Positions 1-10,254 of a stretch of DNA of 64,000 nt are shown piece by piece. Made by a program: the position numbers and the translations under genes. How positions within the stretch are numbered: the first letter of the stretch is position 1; every line of letters begins with the position of its first letter. Origin of the DNA: Pseudovibrio japonicus (GTDB lineage Bacteria > Pseudomonadota > Alphaproteobacteria > Rhizobiales > Stappiaceae). The DNA lies in the NCBI RefSeq assembly GCF_014651595.1, contig NZ_BMXE01000002.1:496001-560000 (forward strand), read 5' to 3'. The notes under the pieces were generated by a model. The model was not told where the DNA came from. It searched no databases and was given only the letters and a program-made list of their open reading frames with translations.

Positions 1-2
1 CT

Positions 3-1781
3 GCGGCCCTTGAAGAACAACACGTAAAGTCGGCTCCACGGATCTCTCGGTTTCTGGGCAGTTTTGTTCCCGGCAGCAAGCACAAGCGCCGATCTATCAA
101 GGGAACCAAGGACTTCCTTGTCGAGAACGGGCGTATTATTGCGGCCAAGCCTGATATCTTCGAGAGAGATCCGGTTAATCTCATCCGCGTTTTCTATCTG
201 ATCGACAAGACCGATCTGGATATGCATCCGGAATTGCTGAAATTAATTCGTCGATCCCGCCGTCTGATCAACGCTGAGTTCCGCAAGAACGAGCAAGCGA
301 ACCGGCTGTTCCTGAAAATCCTGACCAGCCGGAATGATCCGGAAACTGTACTGCGGGCGATGAACGAGTCGACGATCCTTGGTCAGTTTCTTCCAGAGTT
401 TCAGAAGGTTGTCGCGATGATGCAGTTCAACATGTATCATCACTACACCGTTGACGAACATCTCATCCGTTCCGTTGGCGTGCTTTCCGAGATTGAGCGC
501 GGAATGGGCGGGGATAGTCACCCGCTGGCGACAGACCTCATCAAATCGGTTCACAGTCGCAGGGTCCTTTACGTTGCAACGCTTTTACATGACATAGCGA
601 AGGGGCGGCCGGAGGATCATTCGATTGCGGGTGCAAAGATTGCGCGTAAGGTTTGTCCACGTCTTGGCCTATCTCAGGCTGAGACTGATACAGTTGCCTG
701 GCTGATTGAACAGCACTTGGAGATGAGCACGGTCGCGCAGTCCCGCGACTTGAGTGACCCTAAAACCATCAAGGATTTCTGCCGAAAGGTGCAAAGTCTG
801 GAACGTTTGCAGCTCCTGTTGATTTTGACAGTTGCGGATATTCGCGCGGTTGGCCCCGGTGTTTTCAACGGCTGGAAGGGGCAGTTACTGCGCACGCTCT
901 ACTATGAGAGCGAGACCATTTTGAGTGGTGGTCATGGCCGCATGAGCCAGCAGCAGCGGGTTGATCATGCCAAGCATGAGCTGGCGGAGCAGTTGGAAGG
1001 GTGGAACGCTGAAGAGGTGAAAGCCTATCTGGATCGGCATTATCCGGCTTACTGGCTGCGGGTTGATCTGAAAGACAAGATCAGACACGCCAACCTCATT
1101 CGCATGACAGATGCAGAAGAAGAGCATCTGGCCACCTATGTTGAAACCTATGCTTTTGAAGGCATTACGGAAATCACAGTCCTAGCGCCGGACCATCCAC
1201 GATTGCTCTCAACAATCACGCGGGCTTGTTTTGCGGCTGGTGCCAACATTGTGGATGCGCATATCGACACCACAAAAGACGGGCTTGCGCTGGATAGGAT
1301 CTATATCAGTCGGGAGCTGCCGGAAGACAGAGATGAATACCGTCGCGGGGAACGGATTTGCTGCATCATTAAAGAAGCACTCCGAGGGACTGCACCAATT
1401 CCGGAGGTAAAGGGTCGGGCGAAGAAGCCGAATGCACGTAACAAGGCGTTCTCTCTGCAAACCACTGTTTTGGTTAGTAATTCATGGTCCGAGAGCTATA
1501 CGGTGCTTGAGGTAACTGGACTGGACCGACCCGGCTTGCTTTCAGATTTGACCACCGAAATCTCCGCATTGAATCTGAACATCGCCAGTGCGCATGTTGG
1601 CACCTTTGGAGAGAAGGCGGTTGACGTGTTTTACGTGACGGATCTGACGGGCCAGAAAGTGCACAATGTGGGGCGTCAGGAATCCATTCGCGATAGACTT
1701 AGAAATGCATTTGACGGTAAAAAGCCACAAAAAGCATCTACGAGCTCCCGCCGTAAGCTGCAAAAACATACGGGTAAGTAA
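3..1781 (+). CDS. glnD: Bifunctional uridylyltransferase/uridylyl-removing enzyme GlnD (5'-truncated by window edge)
   Basis: GlnD senses glutamine and adds or removes UMP on PII proteins (GlnB/GlnK), setting nitrogen status. The reading frame is open from base 3, so the ATG at 222 is internal: about 593 residues are visible of a family usually near 930-950, and the nucleotidyltransferase domain lies before the window. Visible domains are the HD uridylyl-removing domain (LLHDIAKG, His-Asp codons at 588-593) and two C-terminal ACT domains, near bases 1160-1340 and 1495-1660, which bind glutamine. It ends 6 bases before murJ, which suggests cotranscription. The family call is secure. Confidence 0.97.
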   Translation, partial: AALEEQHVKSAPRISRFLGSFVPGSKHKRRSIKGTKDFLVENGRIIAAKPDIFERDPVNLIRVFYLIDKTDLDMHPELLKLIRRSRRLINAEFRKNEQANRLFLKILTSRNDPETVLRAMNESTILGQFLPEFQKVVAMMQFNMYHHYTVDEHLIRSVGVLSEIERGMGGDSHPLATDLIKSVHSRRVLYVATLLHDIAKGRPEDHSIAGAKIARKVCPRLGLSQAETDTVAWLIEQHLEMSTVAQSRDLSDPKTIKDFCRKVQSLERLQLLLILTVADIRAVGPGVFNGWKGQLLRTLYYESETILSGGHGRMSQQQRVDHAKHELAEQLEGWNAEEVKAYLDRHYPAYWLRVDLKDKIRHANLIRMTDAEEEHLATYVETYAFEGITEITVLAPDHPRLLSTITRACFAAGANIVDAHIDTTKDGLALDRIYISRELPEDRDEYRRGERICCIIKEALRGTAPIPEVKGRAKKPNARNKAFSLQTTVLVSNSWSESYTVLEVTGLDRPGLLSDLTTEISALNLNIASAHVGTFGEKAVDVFYVTDLTGQKVHNVGRQESIRDRLRNAFDGKKPQKASTSSRRKLQKHTGK

Positions 1782-1787
1782 TTTTAA

Positions 1788-3341
1788 ATGAGCCTTTTCA
1801 AGAGCTTCGCCACAGTTGGTGGTGCAACGATGCTGAGCCGCCTTTGTGGGTTCGGGCGAGATGTAATGCTGGCTGCCTTTGTTGGCACCGGCCCAGTTGC
1901 TGATGCTTTTGTTGTGGCTTTCCGCTTGCCCAACCTGTTCCGCAGACTGTTTGCAGAAGGTGCGTTCAACTCAGCTTTTGTGCCGCTTTTTGCCCGTTCA
2001 GTTGAGGAAGAGGGACAGCAGGGAGCGCGGAAGTTTGCTGGTGAGATTGCGGCAGCCTTGTTCTGGACGCTGGTTGTTATCCTCGCACTAGCCGAAGTGT
2101 TCATGCCGTATCTCGTGCATGTGCTCGCGCCGGGATACTACTCTGATCCAGCCAAGTTTGACCTCACAGTTCTGATGTCCCGGATAGCGTTTCCGTATCT
2201 GCTATTCATGTCGCTGCTTGCCTTTGTGAGCGGAATTCTTAATACATTTCAAAAGTTTCTGGCTGCCGCGATGGCACCCGTGATGCTTAATGTGGTGATG
2301 ATTGGGGTCCTTGCGGGCATCGGGTTTTATGGCATGGAGCCGAACCAGACCACCGGCGTACTGCTGGTGACTGGTGTTGCTGTTGCAGGCATTGTTCAGC
2401 TCGCGGTTGTTGCCGTTGCCATGAAGCGGCTTGGTTTTCGCATTCCGATTAAACGGCCACGCTGGACGCCGGGCGTTAAACGACTGCTCGTTTTAGGCGT
2501 GCCGGGCGTGATTGCCGGGGGTATCACACAGATCAACATCACCGTCGGCACTATCATTGCTTCTCTGGAAAGCAGTGCAAATTCATACCTTTACTATGCA
2601 GATCGGATCTACCAGCTGCCACTTGGTGTGGTGGGTATTGCGATTGGTGTGGTGTTGTTGCCGAGCCTGACGCGGCAGCTGCGTTCCGGCCAAGAAGAGC
2701 TGGTTCATCATACGCAGAACCGGTCGATGGAGTTCGCACTTGCGCTGACGCTTCCAGCGGCAGTTGCTCTCGTGATTATCCCGGACACGGTGATCTCCGT
2801 GCTGTTCCAGCGCGGTCAGTTTTCTGATGCTGCTGTTGCGCAGACTGCCACGGCTTTGATGGCGTTTGCTGTTGGGTTGCCAGCGTTTGTGCTGAATAAG
2901 GTTCTGTCACCGGGCTTTTTTGCGCGGGAAGATACAAAAACCCCAATGTACTTTGCCGCTGTTGCTATGGTGGTGAACGTTGCTCTTTCAATCCTGTTGT
3001 TCCCGAGCCTCAAACACGTGGGCATTGCGATTGGGACGACCGCCGCGGGGTGGGTCAACACCAGTTTGCTCGCTTTCGTGCTCTGGCGCCGCGGGCATTT
3101 TGTTGTCGATGCAGCATTGTTGAAGAGGATTCCGCTATTGGGTCTGGCGAGCGTTCTGATGGGCGTTGTGGTGTATGGAGGAACTGTGGTTCTGGCACCG
3201 CTTTCCGCGTCCAATCTGTTCGTCGTGCGCGCCAGTGAGCTTGTTATTCTGGTCGCCGTCGGGCTGGTTTCCTTTGGAATTCTGGTGCAACTGACTGGTA
3301 CTGTAGATTTTCGCTCACAATTGCAGAAATTACGGCGATAA
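1788..3341 (+). CDS. murJ: Lipid II flippase MurJ (MviN)
   Basis: MurJ flips the peptidoglycan precursor lipid II across the inner membrane. The 517-residue product has the length and hydrophobic profile of a 14-helix MOP-superfamily flippase. It opens with the family-typical SLFKSFATVGGATMLSRLCG, and the early PNLFRRLFAEGAFN block is strongly conserved in MviN proteins. It follows glnD after 6 bases, and the order glnD-murJ-trpS is common in alphaproteobacteria. The gene is intact. Confidence 0.97.
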   Translation: MSLFKSFATVGGATMLSRLCGFGRDVMLAAFVGTGPVADAFVVAFRLPNLFRRLFAEGAFNSAFVPLFARSVEEEGQQGARKFAGEIAAALFWTLVVILALAEVFMPYLVHVLAPGYYSDPAKFDLTVLMSRIAFPYLLFMSLLAFVSGILNTFQKFLAAAMAPVMLNVVMIGVLAGIGFYGMEPNQTTGVLLVTGVAVAGIVQLAVVAVAMKRLGFRIPIKRPRWTPGVKRLLVLGVPGVIAGGITQINITVGTIIASLESSANSYLYYADRIYQLPLGVVGIAIGVVLLPSLTRQLRSGQEELVHHTQNRSMEFALALTLPAAVALVIIPDTVISVLFQRGQFSDAAVAQTATALMAFAVGLPAFVLNKVLSPGFFAREDTKTPMYFAAVAMVVNVALSILLFPSLKHVGIAIGTTAAGWVNTSLLAFVLWRRGHFVVDAALLKRIPLLGLASVLMGVVVYGGTVVLAPLSASNLFVVRASELVILVAVGLVSFGILVQLTGTVDFRSQLQKLRR

Positions 3342-3504
3342 ACGCAGTCTGTCCTTGCAAAGCACTTGCACACAGGGAAAAGCGCCGCCATAACCACCGA
3401 GCTTAATCTGCGCGGGCTGTCCTAGTTTGTTTGTCACCCATCCGAACTATGCCCACGCAACCCACTGGCCCTTCCAACAGGCCCAAGCCTAGGGATATTC
3501 TATT

Positions 3505-4590
3505 ATGACGGCGTTTCAGCCTCGCGTTTTCTCCGGTGTTCAACCGACCGGAAACCTCCACCTTGGTAACTACCTTGGTGCAATTGCCCGCTTTGTTCCG
3601 CTTCAGGATCAGATGCCAGCGCTCTTCTCCATCGTTGACATGCACGCGATTACGGTCTGGCAGGAACCTTCCGAACTGATGCAGCAGACGCGCGAAGTAA
3701 CAGCAGCGTATCTTGCAGCCGGTATTGATCCGAAGAAGTCGATCATCTTCAACCAGAGTCAGGTGAGAGAACATGCTGAGCTGGCATGGATTTTCAACTG
3801 TATCGCTCGTATGGGCTGGCTGAAGCGGATGACTCAGTTCAAGGACAAGGCTGGTAAGCACGCGGAAAACGCATCTGTCGGTCTGTTTGCTTATCCCAAT
3901 CTGATGGCAGCGGATATTCTGGCTTATCGCGCAACCCACGTTCCGGTTGGCGATGACCAGAAGCAGCACCTTGAGTTGACACGCGACATTGCGCAGAAGT
4001 TCAACAACGACTACGCCGAGCGCATTAAAGAGCTGGGTCTGGGTGTTCCTAACCCTGAGCCAACTCATGACGCACCGGATGAGATCTACTTCCCTGTCAC
4101 CGAGCCGATGATCACAGGTCCAGCGACCCGTATCATGAGCCTGCGTGACGGCAACAAGAAGATGTCCAAGTCTGACCCTTCTGATCTTTCTCGCATCAAC
4201 CTGACTGACGATCAGGACACCATTGCGAAGAAGATCAAGAAAGCGAAGACCGACCCTGAAGCTCTGCCAAGTGAAGTTGATGGTCTGGAAGGTCGTGCGG
4301 AAGCTGAAAACCTAGTTGGCATCTATGCTGCGCTTTCCGGTCGTTCCAAAGCGGACGTTCTGGGTGAGTTTGGCGGTCAGCAGTTCTCAGCATTCAAGCC
4401 TGCTCTTTCTGAACTGGCAGTTGAGAAGCTGGCACCGATGAACAACGAAATGCGCCGGATCATGGACGATCCGACAAGTGTTGACGCTGTTCTGCGTGAT
4501 GGTGCTGAGCGCGCTTCAGCGATTGCGGAGCCAATTCTGCATGATGTTCGCCGCATTCTGGGCTTCCTTGAATGCCGTCGCGGATACTAG
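3505..4590 (+). CDS. trpS: Tryptophan--tRNA ligase
   Basis: This class I aminoacyl-tRNA synthetase charges tRNA-Trp. The HIGH-like motif reads GNLHLGNY at residues 16-23, and [10 protein letters not shown] near residue 219 is the KMSKS signature. At 361 residues it is slightly longer than the roughly 335-350 usual for the family. It follows murJ after 163 bases without an obvious gene and is closed by a strong terminator at 4608-4635, so the glnD-murJ-trpS block ends here. Confidence 0.97.
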   Translation: MTAFQPRVFSGVQPTGNLHLGNYLGAIARFVPLQDQMPALFSIVDMHAITVWQEPSELMQQTREVTAAYLAAGIDPKKSIIFNQSQVREHAELAWIFNCIARMGWLKRMTQFKDKAGKHAENASVGLFAYPNLMAADILAYRATHVPVGDDQKQHLELTRDIAQKFNNDYAERIKELGLGVPNPEPTHDAPDEIYFPVTEPMITGPATRIMSLRDGNKKMSKSDPSDLSRINLTDDQDTIAKKIKKAKTDPEALPSEVDGLEGRAEAENLVGIYAALSGRSKADVLGEFGGQQFSAFKPALSELAVEKLAPMNNEMRRIMDDPTSVDAVLRDGAERASAIAEPILHDVRRILGFLECRRGY

Positions 4591-4607
4591 TTTTTGCAAG
4601 ATTAAGA

Positions 4608-4635
4608 AAGCCGCAGTTCACCTGCGGCTTTTTTT
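4608..4635 (+). terminator. Intrinsic terminator after trpS
   Basis: A perfect 9-bp stem (AAGCCGCAG / CTGCGGCTT) with a 5-base loop is followed by a T run. The remaining gene-free stretch up to trpA (4641-4894) shows only the possible trpA promoter at 4814-4842. Confidence 0.9.
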
Positions 4636-4813
4636 GTTAGGGCTCGCTTTGCGGGGCTTACCAGCCCATGCGAAAGATCTGAAAAGGCAAGGGCTTGGTT
4701 GCCGTAATGGTCAATCAGAGACCTTGTGAGACAATATCGCTGGATATTCTCTGGGGCTGGTGTCTATTTCTCATAAAAATCGCCCGAAACGCATTCAATT
4801 TGCGCTGTGTTTA

Positions 4814-4842
4814 TTGACAGAGGGCTAGTTGCACCCCTACAT
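4814..4842 (+). promoter_or_regulatory. Possible promoter of trpA-accD
   Basis: A consensus -35 TTGACA (4814-4819) is followed after 17 bases by a weak -10 (CTACAT, 4837-4842), about 50 bases before the trpA start. Because trpA is here detached from trpF-trpB, it needs its own promoter. The -10 match is poor, so this is tentative. Confidence 0.35.
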
Positions 4843-4894
4843 CCTTGCTGATTGATTGGTGGGGCTCGCCCCAATACATCAGATGGTCGGATGA

Positions 4895-5725
4895 ATGATT
4901 GAAACTCGTATTGATCGACGCTTTGCAAAGCTCAAGGCTGAAGGTCGTCCTGCACTGGTAACCTTTATTACTGCAGGTGACCCGGACCTTGCCACCTCAC
5001 AAGCTATTTTGGATGCACTTCCAGAAGCTGGTAGTGATGTTATCGAGCTTGGCATGCCGTTTTCCGATCCGATGGCTGAGGGCGTTCCAATCCAGCTGTC
5101 AACGCAGCGTTCGCTGGCGCATGGCCACACCATGGACAAAACGCTCCAGATGGTGCGTGACTTCCGCAAAAAGGACAATGACACTCCGATCGTTCTGATG
5201 GGGTACTACAACCCGATCTATGTGCGCGGCAGTGAAGCGTTTGTGAAAGAAGCGCGTGAGGCTGGCGTTGACGGACTTATCGTTGTCGATGTGCCTGCAG
5301 AGGAAGATAACGAGCTCTGCATTCCGGCAATCGAGGGCGGTGTAAACTTTATCCGCCTGACAACGCCAACAACCGACAATAAGCGTCTGCCGACCGTTCT
5401 GGAAAATACCTCCGGCTTCGTTTATTATGTTTCCGTGACTGGTGTGACCGGAGCGGCTGCAGCGGATGCGGCTAATGTTGCTCAGGCTGTTTCCCGAATT
5501 AAATCACACACTGAACTTCCTGTTGCTGTTGGCTTTGGCATTAAAACTGCTGAGCAGGCAGAAGAAATTGGCAAGAATGCTGACGGTGTTGTGGTTGGCT
5601 CCGTGCTTGTTGAGGCTATACGCAAAAGCCTTGATGAGACTGGTAAAGCCACAAATCAAACACAAGCTGCTGTTACCGAAGTTGTGCGCTCACTACGTAT
5701 GGGTGTAGAAAAAGCTCGGAAATAA
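4895..5725 (+). CDS. trpA: Tryptophan synthase alpha chain
   Basis: TrpA cleaves indole-3-glycerol phosphate to indole and glyceraldehyde 3-phosphate and passes indole through a tunnel to TrpB. The 276-residue TIM barrel has the alphaproteobacterial opening [20 protein letters not shown]. The catalytic Glu (E. coli Glu49) is present in [10 protein letters not shown] near residue 50. At the position of catalytic Asp60 the sequence reads PMAEGVPIQ, that is Glu instead of Asp, with Val in place of the usual Pro. The gene heads trpA-accD and is separated from trpB, its normal neighbour, by about 13 kb. An ATG four bases upstream opens only a three-codon frame. Confidence 0.95.
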   Translation: MIETRIDRRFAKLKAEGRPALVTFITAGDPDLATSQAILDALPEAGSDVIELGMPFSDPMAEGVPIQLSTQRSLAHGHTMDKTLQMVRDFRKKDNDTPIVLMGYYNPIYVRGSEAFVKEAREAGVDGLIVVDVPAEEDNELCIPAIEGGVNFIRLTTPTTDNKRLPTVLENTSGFVYYVSVTGVTGAAAADAANVAQAVSRIKSHTELPVAVGFGIKTAEQAEEIGKNADGVVVGSVLVEAIRKSLDETGKATNQTQAAVTEVVRSLRMGVEKARK

Positions 5726-5797
5726 GCATTGCTTTACGTATGGCCAGTTTAATGGCCTTTAAAAATCGAAAACGAAATTAAAGACAGGCGGCTGCCC

Positions 5798-6718
5798 GTG
5801 AACTGGATTAACAACGTCGTACGGCCGAAAATCCGCAGCTTTCTTGAAAAGCGCGAAGTACCGGAAAACCTTTGGATCAAGTGCCCTGAAACAGGCGAGA
5901 TGGTCTTCCATCGCGATCTGGAAGCGAACCAGTGGGTGGTGCCGAACTCCAACTTTCATATGCGCCTCTCCAGCAAGAAGCGCCTGGAGTACTTCTTCGA
6001 TAAGGGTGAATACACCAAGATCGAAACTCCGGAAGTTGTTGCCGACCCGCTTAAGTTCCGCGATCAGCGCAGGTATGTTGATCGTTTGAAGGACGCTAAA
6101 GCCAAAACCGAGATGACTGACTCTGTTCTGGTCGCCAACGGTAAGGTGAATGGCTACGACATGACCACTGCTGTGCAGGACTTTGCCTTTATGGGTGGGT
6201 CTCTTGGCATGGCAGCGGGTGAAGCGATCATTCGCGGCATGGAATATGCTGTTGAGCATAAAACACCATTCGTCATGTTCGCCGCTTCCGGTGGCGCACG
6301 CATGCAGGAAGGCATCCTCTCGCTGATGCAGCTGCCGCGCACAACTGTGACCGTGCAGATGCTTCGCGAAGCGGGCCTGCCTTACATTGTGGTGCTGACC
6401 AACCCAACCACCGGTGGTGTGACAGCTTCCTACGCGATGCTGGGTGATGTTCATATTGCCGAGCCAAACGCTCTGATCGGCTTTGCTGGTCAGCGTGTGA
6501 TCGAGCAGACAATCCGCGAGAAGCTTCCTGAAGGCTTCCAGCGTTCTGAATATCTGCGTGATCACGGCATGGTGGACATGGTTGTGCACCGTCACGACCT
6601 GAAAGAAACCATTTCCAACCTGTGTAACCTGCTGATGAAGCGTGAAGCTCAGCTGCCAGTGCTTGAAGAAAAGCCAGCAGAACCAGAAGGTGGCACCGAA
6701 ATTGCGGCCACGTCCTAA
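5798..6718 (+). CDS. accD: Acetyl-CoA carboxylase carboxyltransferase subunit beta
   Basis: AccD pairs with AccA to move the carboxyl group from biotin to acetyl-CoA, the committed step of fatty acid synthesis. The start is GTG, chosen because it gives the conserved [16 protein letters not shown] opening. The E. coli protein has a four-Cys zinc ribbon near residues 27-49; here only one of these cysteines remains ([12 protein letters not shown]) and the second pair is replaced by VPNSNFH. As I recall, this loss is typical of alphaproteobacterial AccD. The carboxyltransferase core ([20 protein letters not shown]) is intact. It follows trpA after 72 bases. Confidence 0.97.
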   Translation: MNWINNVVRPKIRSFLEKREVPENLWIKCPETGEMVFHRDLEANQWVVPNSNFHMRLSSKKRLEYFFDKGEYTKIETPEVVADPLKFRDQRRYVDRLKDAKAKTEMTDSVLVANGKVNGYDMTTAVQDFAFMGGSLGMAAGEAIIRGMEYAVEHKTPFVMFAASGGARMQEGILSLMQLPRTTVTVQMLREAGLPYIVVLTNPTTGGVTASYAMLGDVHIAEPNALIGFAGQRVIEQTIREKLPEGFQRSEYLRDHGMVDMVVHRHDLKETISNLCNLLMKREAQLPVLEEKPAEPEGGTEIAATS

Positions 6719-6753
6719 GCCTTGACGGCTGATGGACTTGCGACATCTAACAT

Positions 6754-6783
6754 AAAGTCCGGCATCGAGTGCCGGGCTTTTTC
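6754..6783 (+). terminator. Intrinsic terminator between accD and folC
   Basis: An 11-bp stem with one G-U pair (AAAGTCCGGCA / TGCCGGGCTTT) and a 5-base loop runs into TTTTTC. It separates accD from folC, which are often cotranscribed in this class. The 204-base gap suggests folC has its own promoter here. Confidence 0.8.
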
Positions 6784-6922
6784 TTTATGCAGATACCGGA
6801 GCAGGGCAATCTCAATAGTCATCGCGCCTTTTGCTCTGATAGCTGTTTGTGACGGCATCCTAGCGGAAACCCGAGAGCACTTAGTGCGTATACGCGCTGA
6901 CCTGATTTGAAAGCGGACACCC

Positions 6923-8248
6923 ATGAGCAAAATCAATGCTGCCCTTGAACGTCTGATGGAACTTCATCCGAGTGAGATAGATCTCTCGCTGGAGCGTATG
7001 CATCGGGTTTTGAAGGCGCTGGGGAACCCGGAGAAGCGCCTTCCGCCGACTTTCCATATCGCAGGCACCAATGGAAAAGGGTCCACTGGAGCAACGATCA
7101 GGGCTCTTCTGCAGGCGCAGGGGAAGACAGTTCATGTGTATTCGTCTCCGCATCTGGTGCACTTTAACGAGCGAATCCGGCTGGGTGGAACGGGACGGTT
7201 TGTTGAGCAAGAGCCGCTGCTTGAGGCGATCAAGCGGGTTGAGACTGCCAATGATGGCCACGAGCTGACCTTCTTTGAAGCGACGACGGCTGTGGCGCTG
7301 TGTTTGTTTGCTGACAACCCTGCGGATTACCTTGTTCTGGAAGTCGGGCTTGGCGGGGTTCTTGATGCCACCAACGTGATTGAAAAGCCGTTGGTGAGCG
7401 TCATCTCACCAATCTCCAAAGATCACGAAAACTTCCTTGGCAATAGCCTTGAAGGCATCGCACTTGAGAAGGCAGGGATCATCAAACTCGGCTGCCCTGT
7501 TGTGGTTGGGCCGCAGGCTGATGCTGTGCATGCTGTGATTGAGAGGAAGGCTGCTCGCCAGCGTGCTCCCATCTGGTTCCAAGGGCAGGAGTTTTCTGCC
7601 TGGGAAGAGGGCGGGCGGCTGGTTTATCAGGATGAGCATGGCCTGCTGGATCTTGCACCGCCAAAACTTGCCGGGTTCCATCAGCTTTCCAACTCCGGTC
7701 TGGCACTGGCTGCGTTGCGGGTTGCGGGGCTGCTGGAGAGTGAAGCAGCACGCGCTGCCTGTGATAAGGCGCTGCGATCTATCAACTGGCCTGCACGCAT
7801 GCAGCCTCTTTATGAGGGGAAACTTTGTGATGAGTTACCCTCGAACAGCGAGATCTGGGTGGATGGGGGCCATAACCCTGGCGCGGCTAAGGTGATCGCA
7901 TCGTTCCTTGCGGATCTGACCGACAAAGCCTCACGTCCGACCTTCCTTGTGATGGGCATGATGAACACAAAAGATCCTGAGGGCTTCTTCCAACAATTCG
8001 AAGGTCTGGCAAAGCATGTAATGTGCGTGCCTTTGACCACGACGAACGCTGGCCGCTCGCCTGACGAACTTGCGAAAATCGCACATCGCGCAGGTCTATC
8101 TTCTTCCGCGCATGGAAATCTGGACAGAGCTATTGCAGAAGTTGGCCGACGCTCGCTGAACGAGAAAGAGCCTCCACGCGTTCTCTTCGGTGGATCACTT
8201 TATTTAGCTGGCGAAATTTTAGAGAGAAACGGTACACCGCCGCAGTAA
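6923..8248 (+). CDS. folC: Bifunctional folylpolyglutamate synthase/dihydrofolate synthase
   Basis: FolC adds glutamate to dihydropteroate and to reduced folates in the cytoplasm. The 441-residue Mur-ligase-type protein has the ATP-binding loop AGTNGKGS near residues 47-54 and the conserved SSPHLVHFNERI segment shortly after. The start is ATG preceded by a GAAAGCGGA stretch. It lies downstream of trpA-accD, as in the canonical trpFBA-accD-folC order, but behind a terminator. A convergent terminator follows at 8291-8316. Confidence 0.96.
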   Translation: MSKINAALERLMELHPSEIDLSLERMHRVLKALGNPEKRLPPTFHIAGTNGKGSTGATIRALLQAQGKTVHVYSSPHLVHFNERIRLGGTGRFVEQEPLLEAIKRVETANDGHELTFFEATTAVALCLFADNPADYLVLEVGLGGVLDATNVIEKPLVSVISPISKDHENFLGNSLEGIALEKAGIIKLGCPVVVGPQADAVHAVIERKAARQRAPIWFQGQEFSAWEEGGRLVYQDEHGLLDLAPPKLAGFHQLSNSGLALAALRVAGLLESEAARAACDKALRSINWPARMQPLYEGKLCDELPSNSEIWVDGGHNPGAAKVIASFLADLTDKASRPTFLVMGMMNTKDPEGFFQQFEGLAKHVMCVPLTTTNAGRSPDELAKIAHRAGLSSSAHGNLDRAIAEVGRRSLNEKEPPRVLFGGSLYLAGEILERNGTPPQ

Positions 8249-8290
8249 ACCTCATTCGATTCAGACTCGAAATGATCTAATGCAATAAAA

Positions 8291-8316
8291 AAGGGAGGCT
8301 CATACCTCCCTTTCTT
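8291..8316. terminator. Bidirectional terminator between folC and cysK
   Basis: An 8-bp stem (AAGGGAGG / CCTCCCTT) with loop CTCATA is preceded by an A run and followed by TTTCTTC. It can serve both folC (plus) and cysK (minus), which converge here. Confidence 0.85.
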
Positions 8317-8336
8317 CGTTTTAGTTTTGGCTGACC

Positions 8337-9302
8337 TTACGCGTCCAGGCCTTCGAAGAGGGCTGTTGAGAGGTAGCGTTCTGCGAAGCTTGGGATGATG
8401 ATGACGATGTTTTTGCCTTCCATCTCATCGCGCTTACCAACTTCGATTGCCGCCTTCAGAGCAGCTCCGGAAGAAATGCCGACTGCCACGCCTTCGGTTT
8501 TTGCAACTTCGCGAGACAGTGCGAAGGAATCTTCGTTGGAAACGGTGGCCACTTCATCAAAAACGGAGGTGTCGAGAATGCCCGGTACGAAGCCTGCGCC
8601 GATGCCCTGAATTTTGTGGGGGCCAGGCTGGCCGCCGGACAGGATCGGGCTGTCAGTAGGCTCAACAGCAACCACGTGAACCGCTGGGTTACGCTGTTTC
8701 AGGACCTGAGAGGTGCCGGTGATAGTGCCGCCTGTACCAATACCGGAGACGAACACATCAACCTTGCCATCGGTATCATTCCAGATTTCTTCTGCGGTGG
8801 TTTTGCGGTGAATCTCTGGGTTGGCAGGGTTTTCGAACTGCTGTGGGATGATGGCATCGGGGATGTCCTGAGCAAGCTCTTCCGCCCGTGCAATCGCGCC
8901 TTTCATGCCCTTTGGACCTTCTGTCAGCTCAATTTCTGCGCCCAGAAGCTTCAGCATCTTGCGGCGCTCAATGGACATGGTCTCTGGCATTACGAGAATG
9001 AGGCGGTAGCCCTTGGCTGCTGCTACAAATGCGAGCGCGATGCCGGTGTTCCCTGAAGTTGGCTCGATCAGGGTGGTTTTGCCCGGTGTAATTTTGCCAG
9101 CCGCTTCCATCGCTTCCACCATTGCGACGCCGATGCGGTCTTTCACGCTGGAGATCGGGTTAAAGAACTCAAGCTTGGCAAGCAGGTTCGCCTTGACACC
9201 GTGAGCCTTTGCCAAACGGTCCAGGCGTACGATTGGTGTGTTTCCGATTGTCTCCGTGATTGAAGAGTAAATTTTTCCACGACCCGGCTTGGAAGTGCTC
9301 AT
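8337..9302 (-). CDS. cysK: Cysteine synthase A (O-acetylserine sulfhydrylase)
   Basis: CysK is a PLP enzyme that makes cysteine from O-acetylserine and sulfide. The PLP lysine is Lys54 in [11 protein letters not shown]. The substrate-binding [11 protein letters not shown] loop and the glycine-rich [10 protein letters not shown] phosphate loop are intact. Length (321 residues) is normal. An AAGGGGA Shine-Dalgarno precedes the ATG. The 256-base gap upstream of it carries no gene that I can see. Confidence 0.96.
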   Translation of the reverse strand: MSTSKPGRGKIYSSITETIGNTPIVRLDRLAKAHGVKANLLAKLEFFNPISSVKDRIGVAMVEAMEAAGKITPGKTTLIEPTSGNTGIALAFVAAAKGYRLILVMPETMSIERRKMLKLLGAEIELTEGPKGMKGAIARAEELAQDIPDAIIPQQFENPANPEIHRKTTAEEIWNDTDGKVDVFVSGIGTGGTITGTSQVLKQRNPAVHVVAVEPTDSPILSGGQPGPHKIQGIGAGFVPGILDTSVFDEVATVSNEDSFALSREVAKTEGVAVGISSGAALKAAIEVGKRDEMEGKNIVIIIPSFAERYLSTALFEGLDA

Positions 9303-9558
9303 TGAAATCCCCTTTATACAATTCTTTAGTGAGCCTAAGGCCTGCCTCGACGTAAGAATCCCGAGGAGGAGCCTATCAAAATCCTAAATGAAATGTAGGA
9401 AGTGTCGCTGGCGTTTTCGAGGTTTCAAAAACCCCGAAAATTGCAGCACTTAGAAACAAGATGCCAAAATCCATTCACGATGTGGAATTGAATTCTATCT
9501 GATCGTGTATTTAGTATGCTCTTTTGCACCGCATATCATCTGCTGAAAATAGAGGCAG

Positions 9559-10236
9559 CTAGGCGGATGCCTTATCCAACGCCACCAGACCTAGTAATGC
9601 TGGCAACTCTGACATGTGGCCAAACGTAGTGGCGCCCAGAGCCTGGGCTTGCGCGACATCGGCATTGGAATCACCGGCGTAATTGAACACGCGCATTCCT
9701 GCAGCCCTTGCGGCTTTGATGCCAGCGATACTGTCTTCAATTACAACGCATTGCTCGGGTTTAAAACCCATGCCTTCGGCTGCATAGAGGAAGACATCCG
9801 GCGCAGGCTTGCCCTTTTCGCAATCCTGCGAGGAATAAAGGACATCTTTAAACGTATCCCAGAGGCCGGACGTGCCGAGCGTCATCTGCATTTTCTCGTA
9901 GCGGCCAGAGGAGCCGACACAGAATGGAATGCCTTCGGCTTTCAGGTGTGCAACGACATCGAGAACACCCGAAATTGGCTCAATGCCTGCTTCAAAAGCG
10001 ACCAAGTCCGCCTGCTGGATCTGTGCGACCCAATCATCGGGCAGCTTTTTGCCACTCATGCGTTCAGCTTCTTCCTTGATGTCGTCCATGACGGTGCCGT
10101 TGAAGCGGTGGTGACAGTCCAAAGGTGAGAGATCCAGACCGATGTCCTGCAGGAACTCAGACAAGACTTCATTCGCTATGGTTTCGGTGTCGACAAGAAC
10201 ACCGTCACAATCGAAAATCACCAATTCCGGCTTCAT
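9559..10236 (-). CDS. HAD-family phosphatase, beta-phosphoglucomutase-like subgroup
   Basis: This is a cytoplasmic haloacid dehalogenase-superfamily hydrolase of 225 residues. The nucleophile motif is FDCDGVLVDTE, followed by a helical cap. Motif II is SSGRYEKM, motif III has the lysine in KGKPAPDVFL and motif IV is VIEDSIAGIKAA. This pattern fits the PGMB/6-phosphogluconate phosphatase (YieH-like) branch, but the substrate cannot be fixed from sequence. The frame also offers a GTG one codon upstream; I prefer the ATG, which follows AAGGAAGAG. It lies just downstream of dut on the same strand. Confidence 0.85.
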   Translation of the reverse strand: MKPELVIFDCDGVLVDTETIANEVLSEFLQDIGLDLSPLDCHHRFNGTVMDDIKEEAERMSGKKLPDDWVAQIQQADLVAFEAGIEPISGVLDVVAHLKAEGIPFCVGSSGRYEKMQMTLGTSGLWDTFKDVLYSSQDCEKGKPAPDVFLYAAEGMGFKPEQCVVIEDSIAGIKAARAAGMRVFNYAGDSNADVAQAQALGATTFGHMSELPALLGLVALDKASA

Positions 10237-10254
10237 CACTCTTCCTTTTTATTC

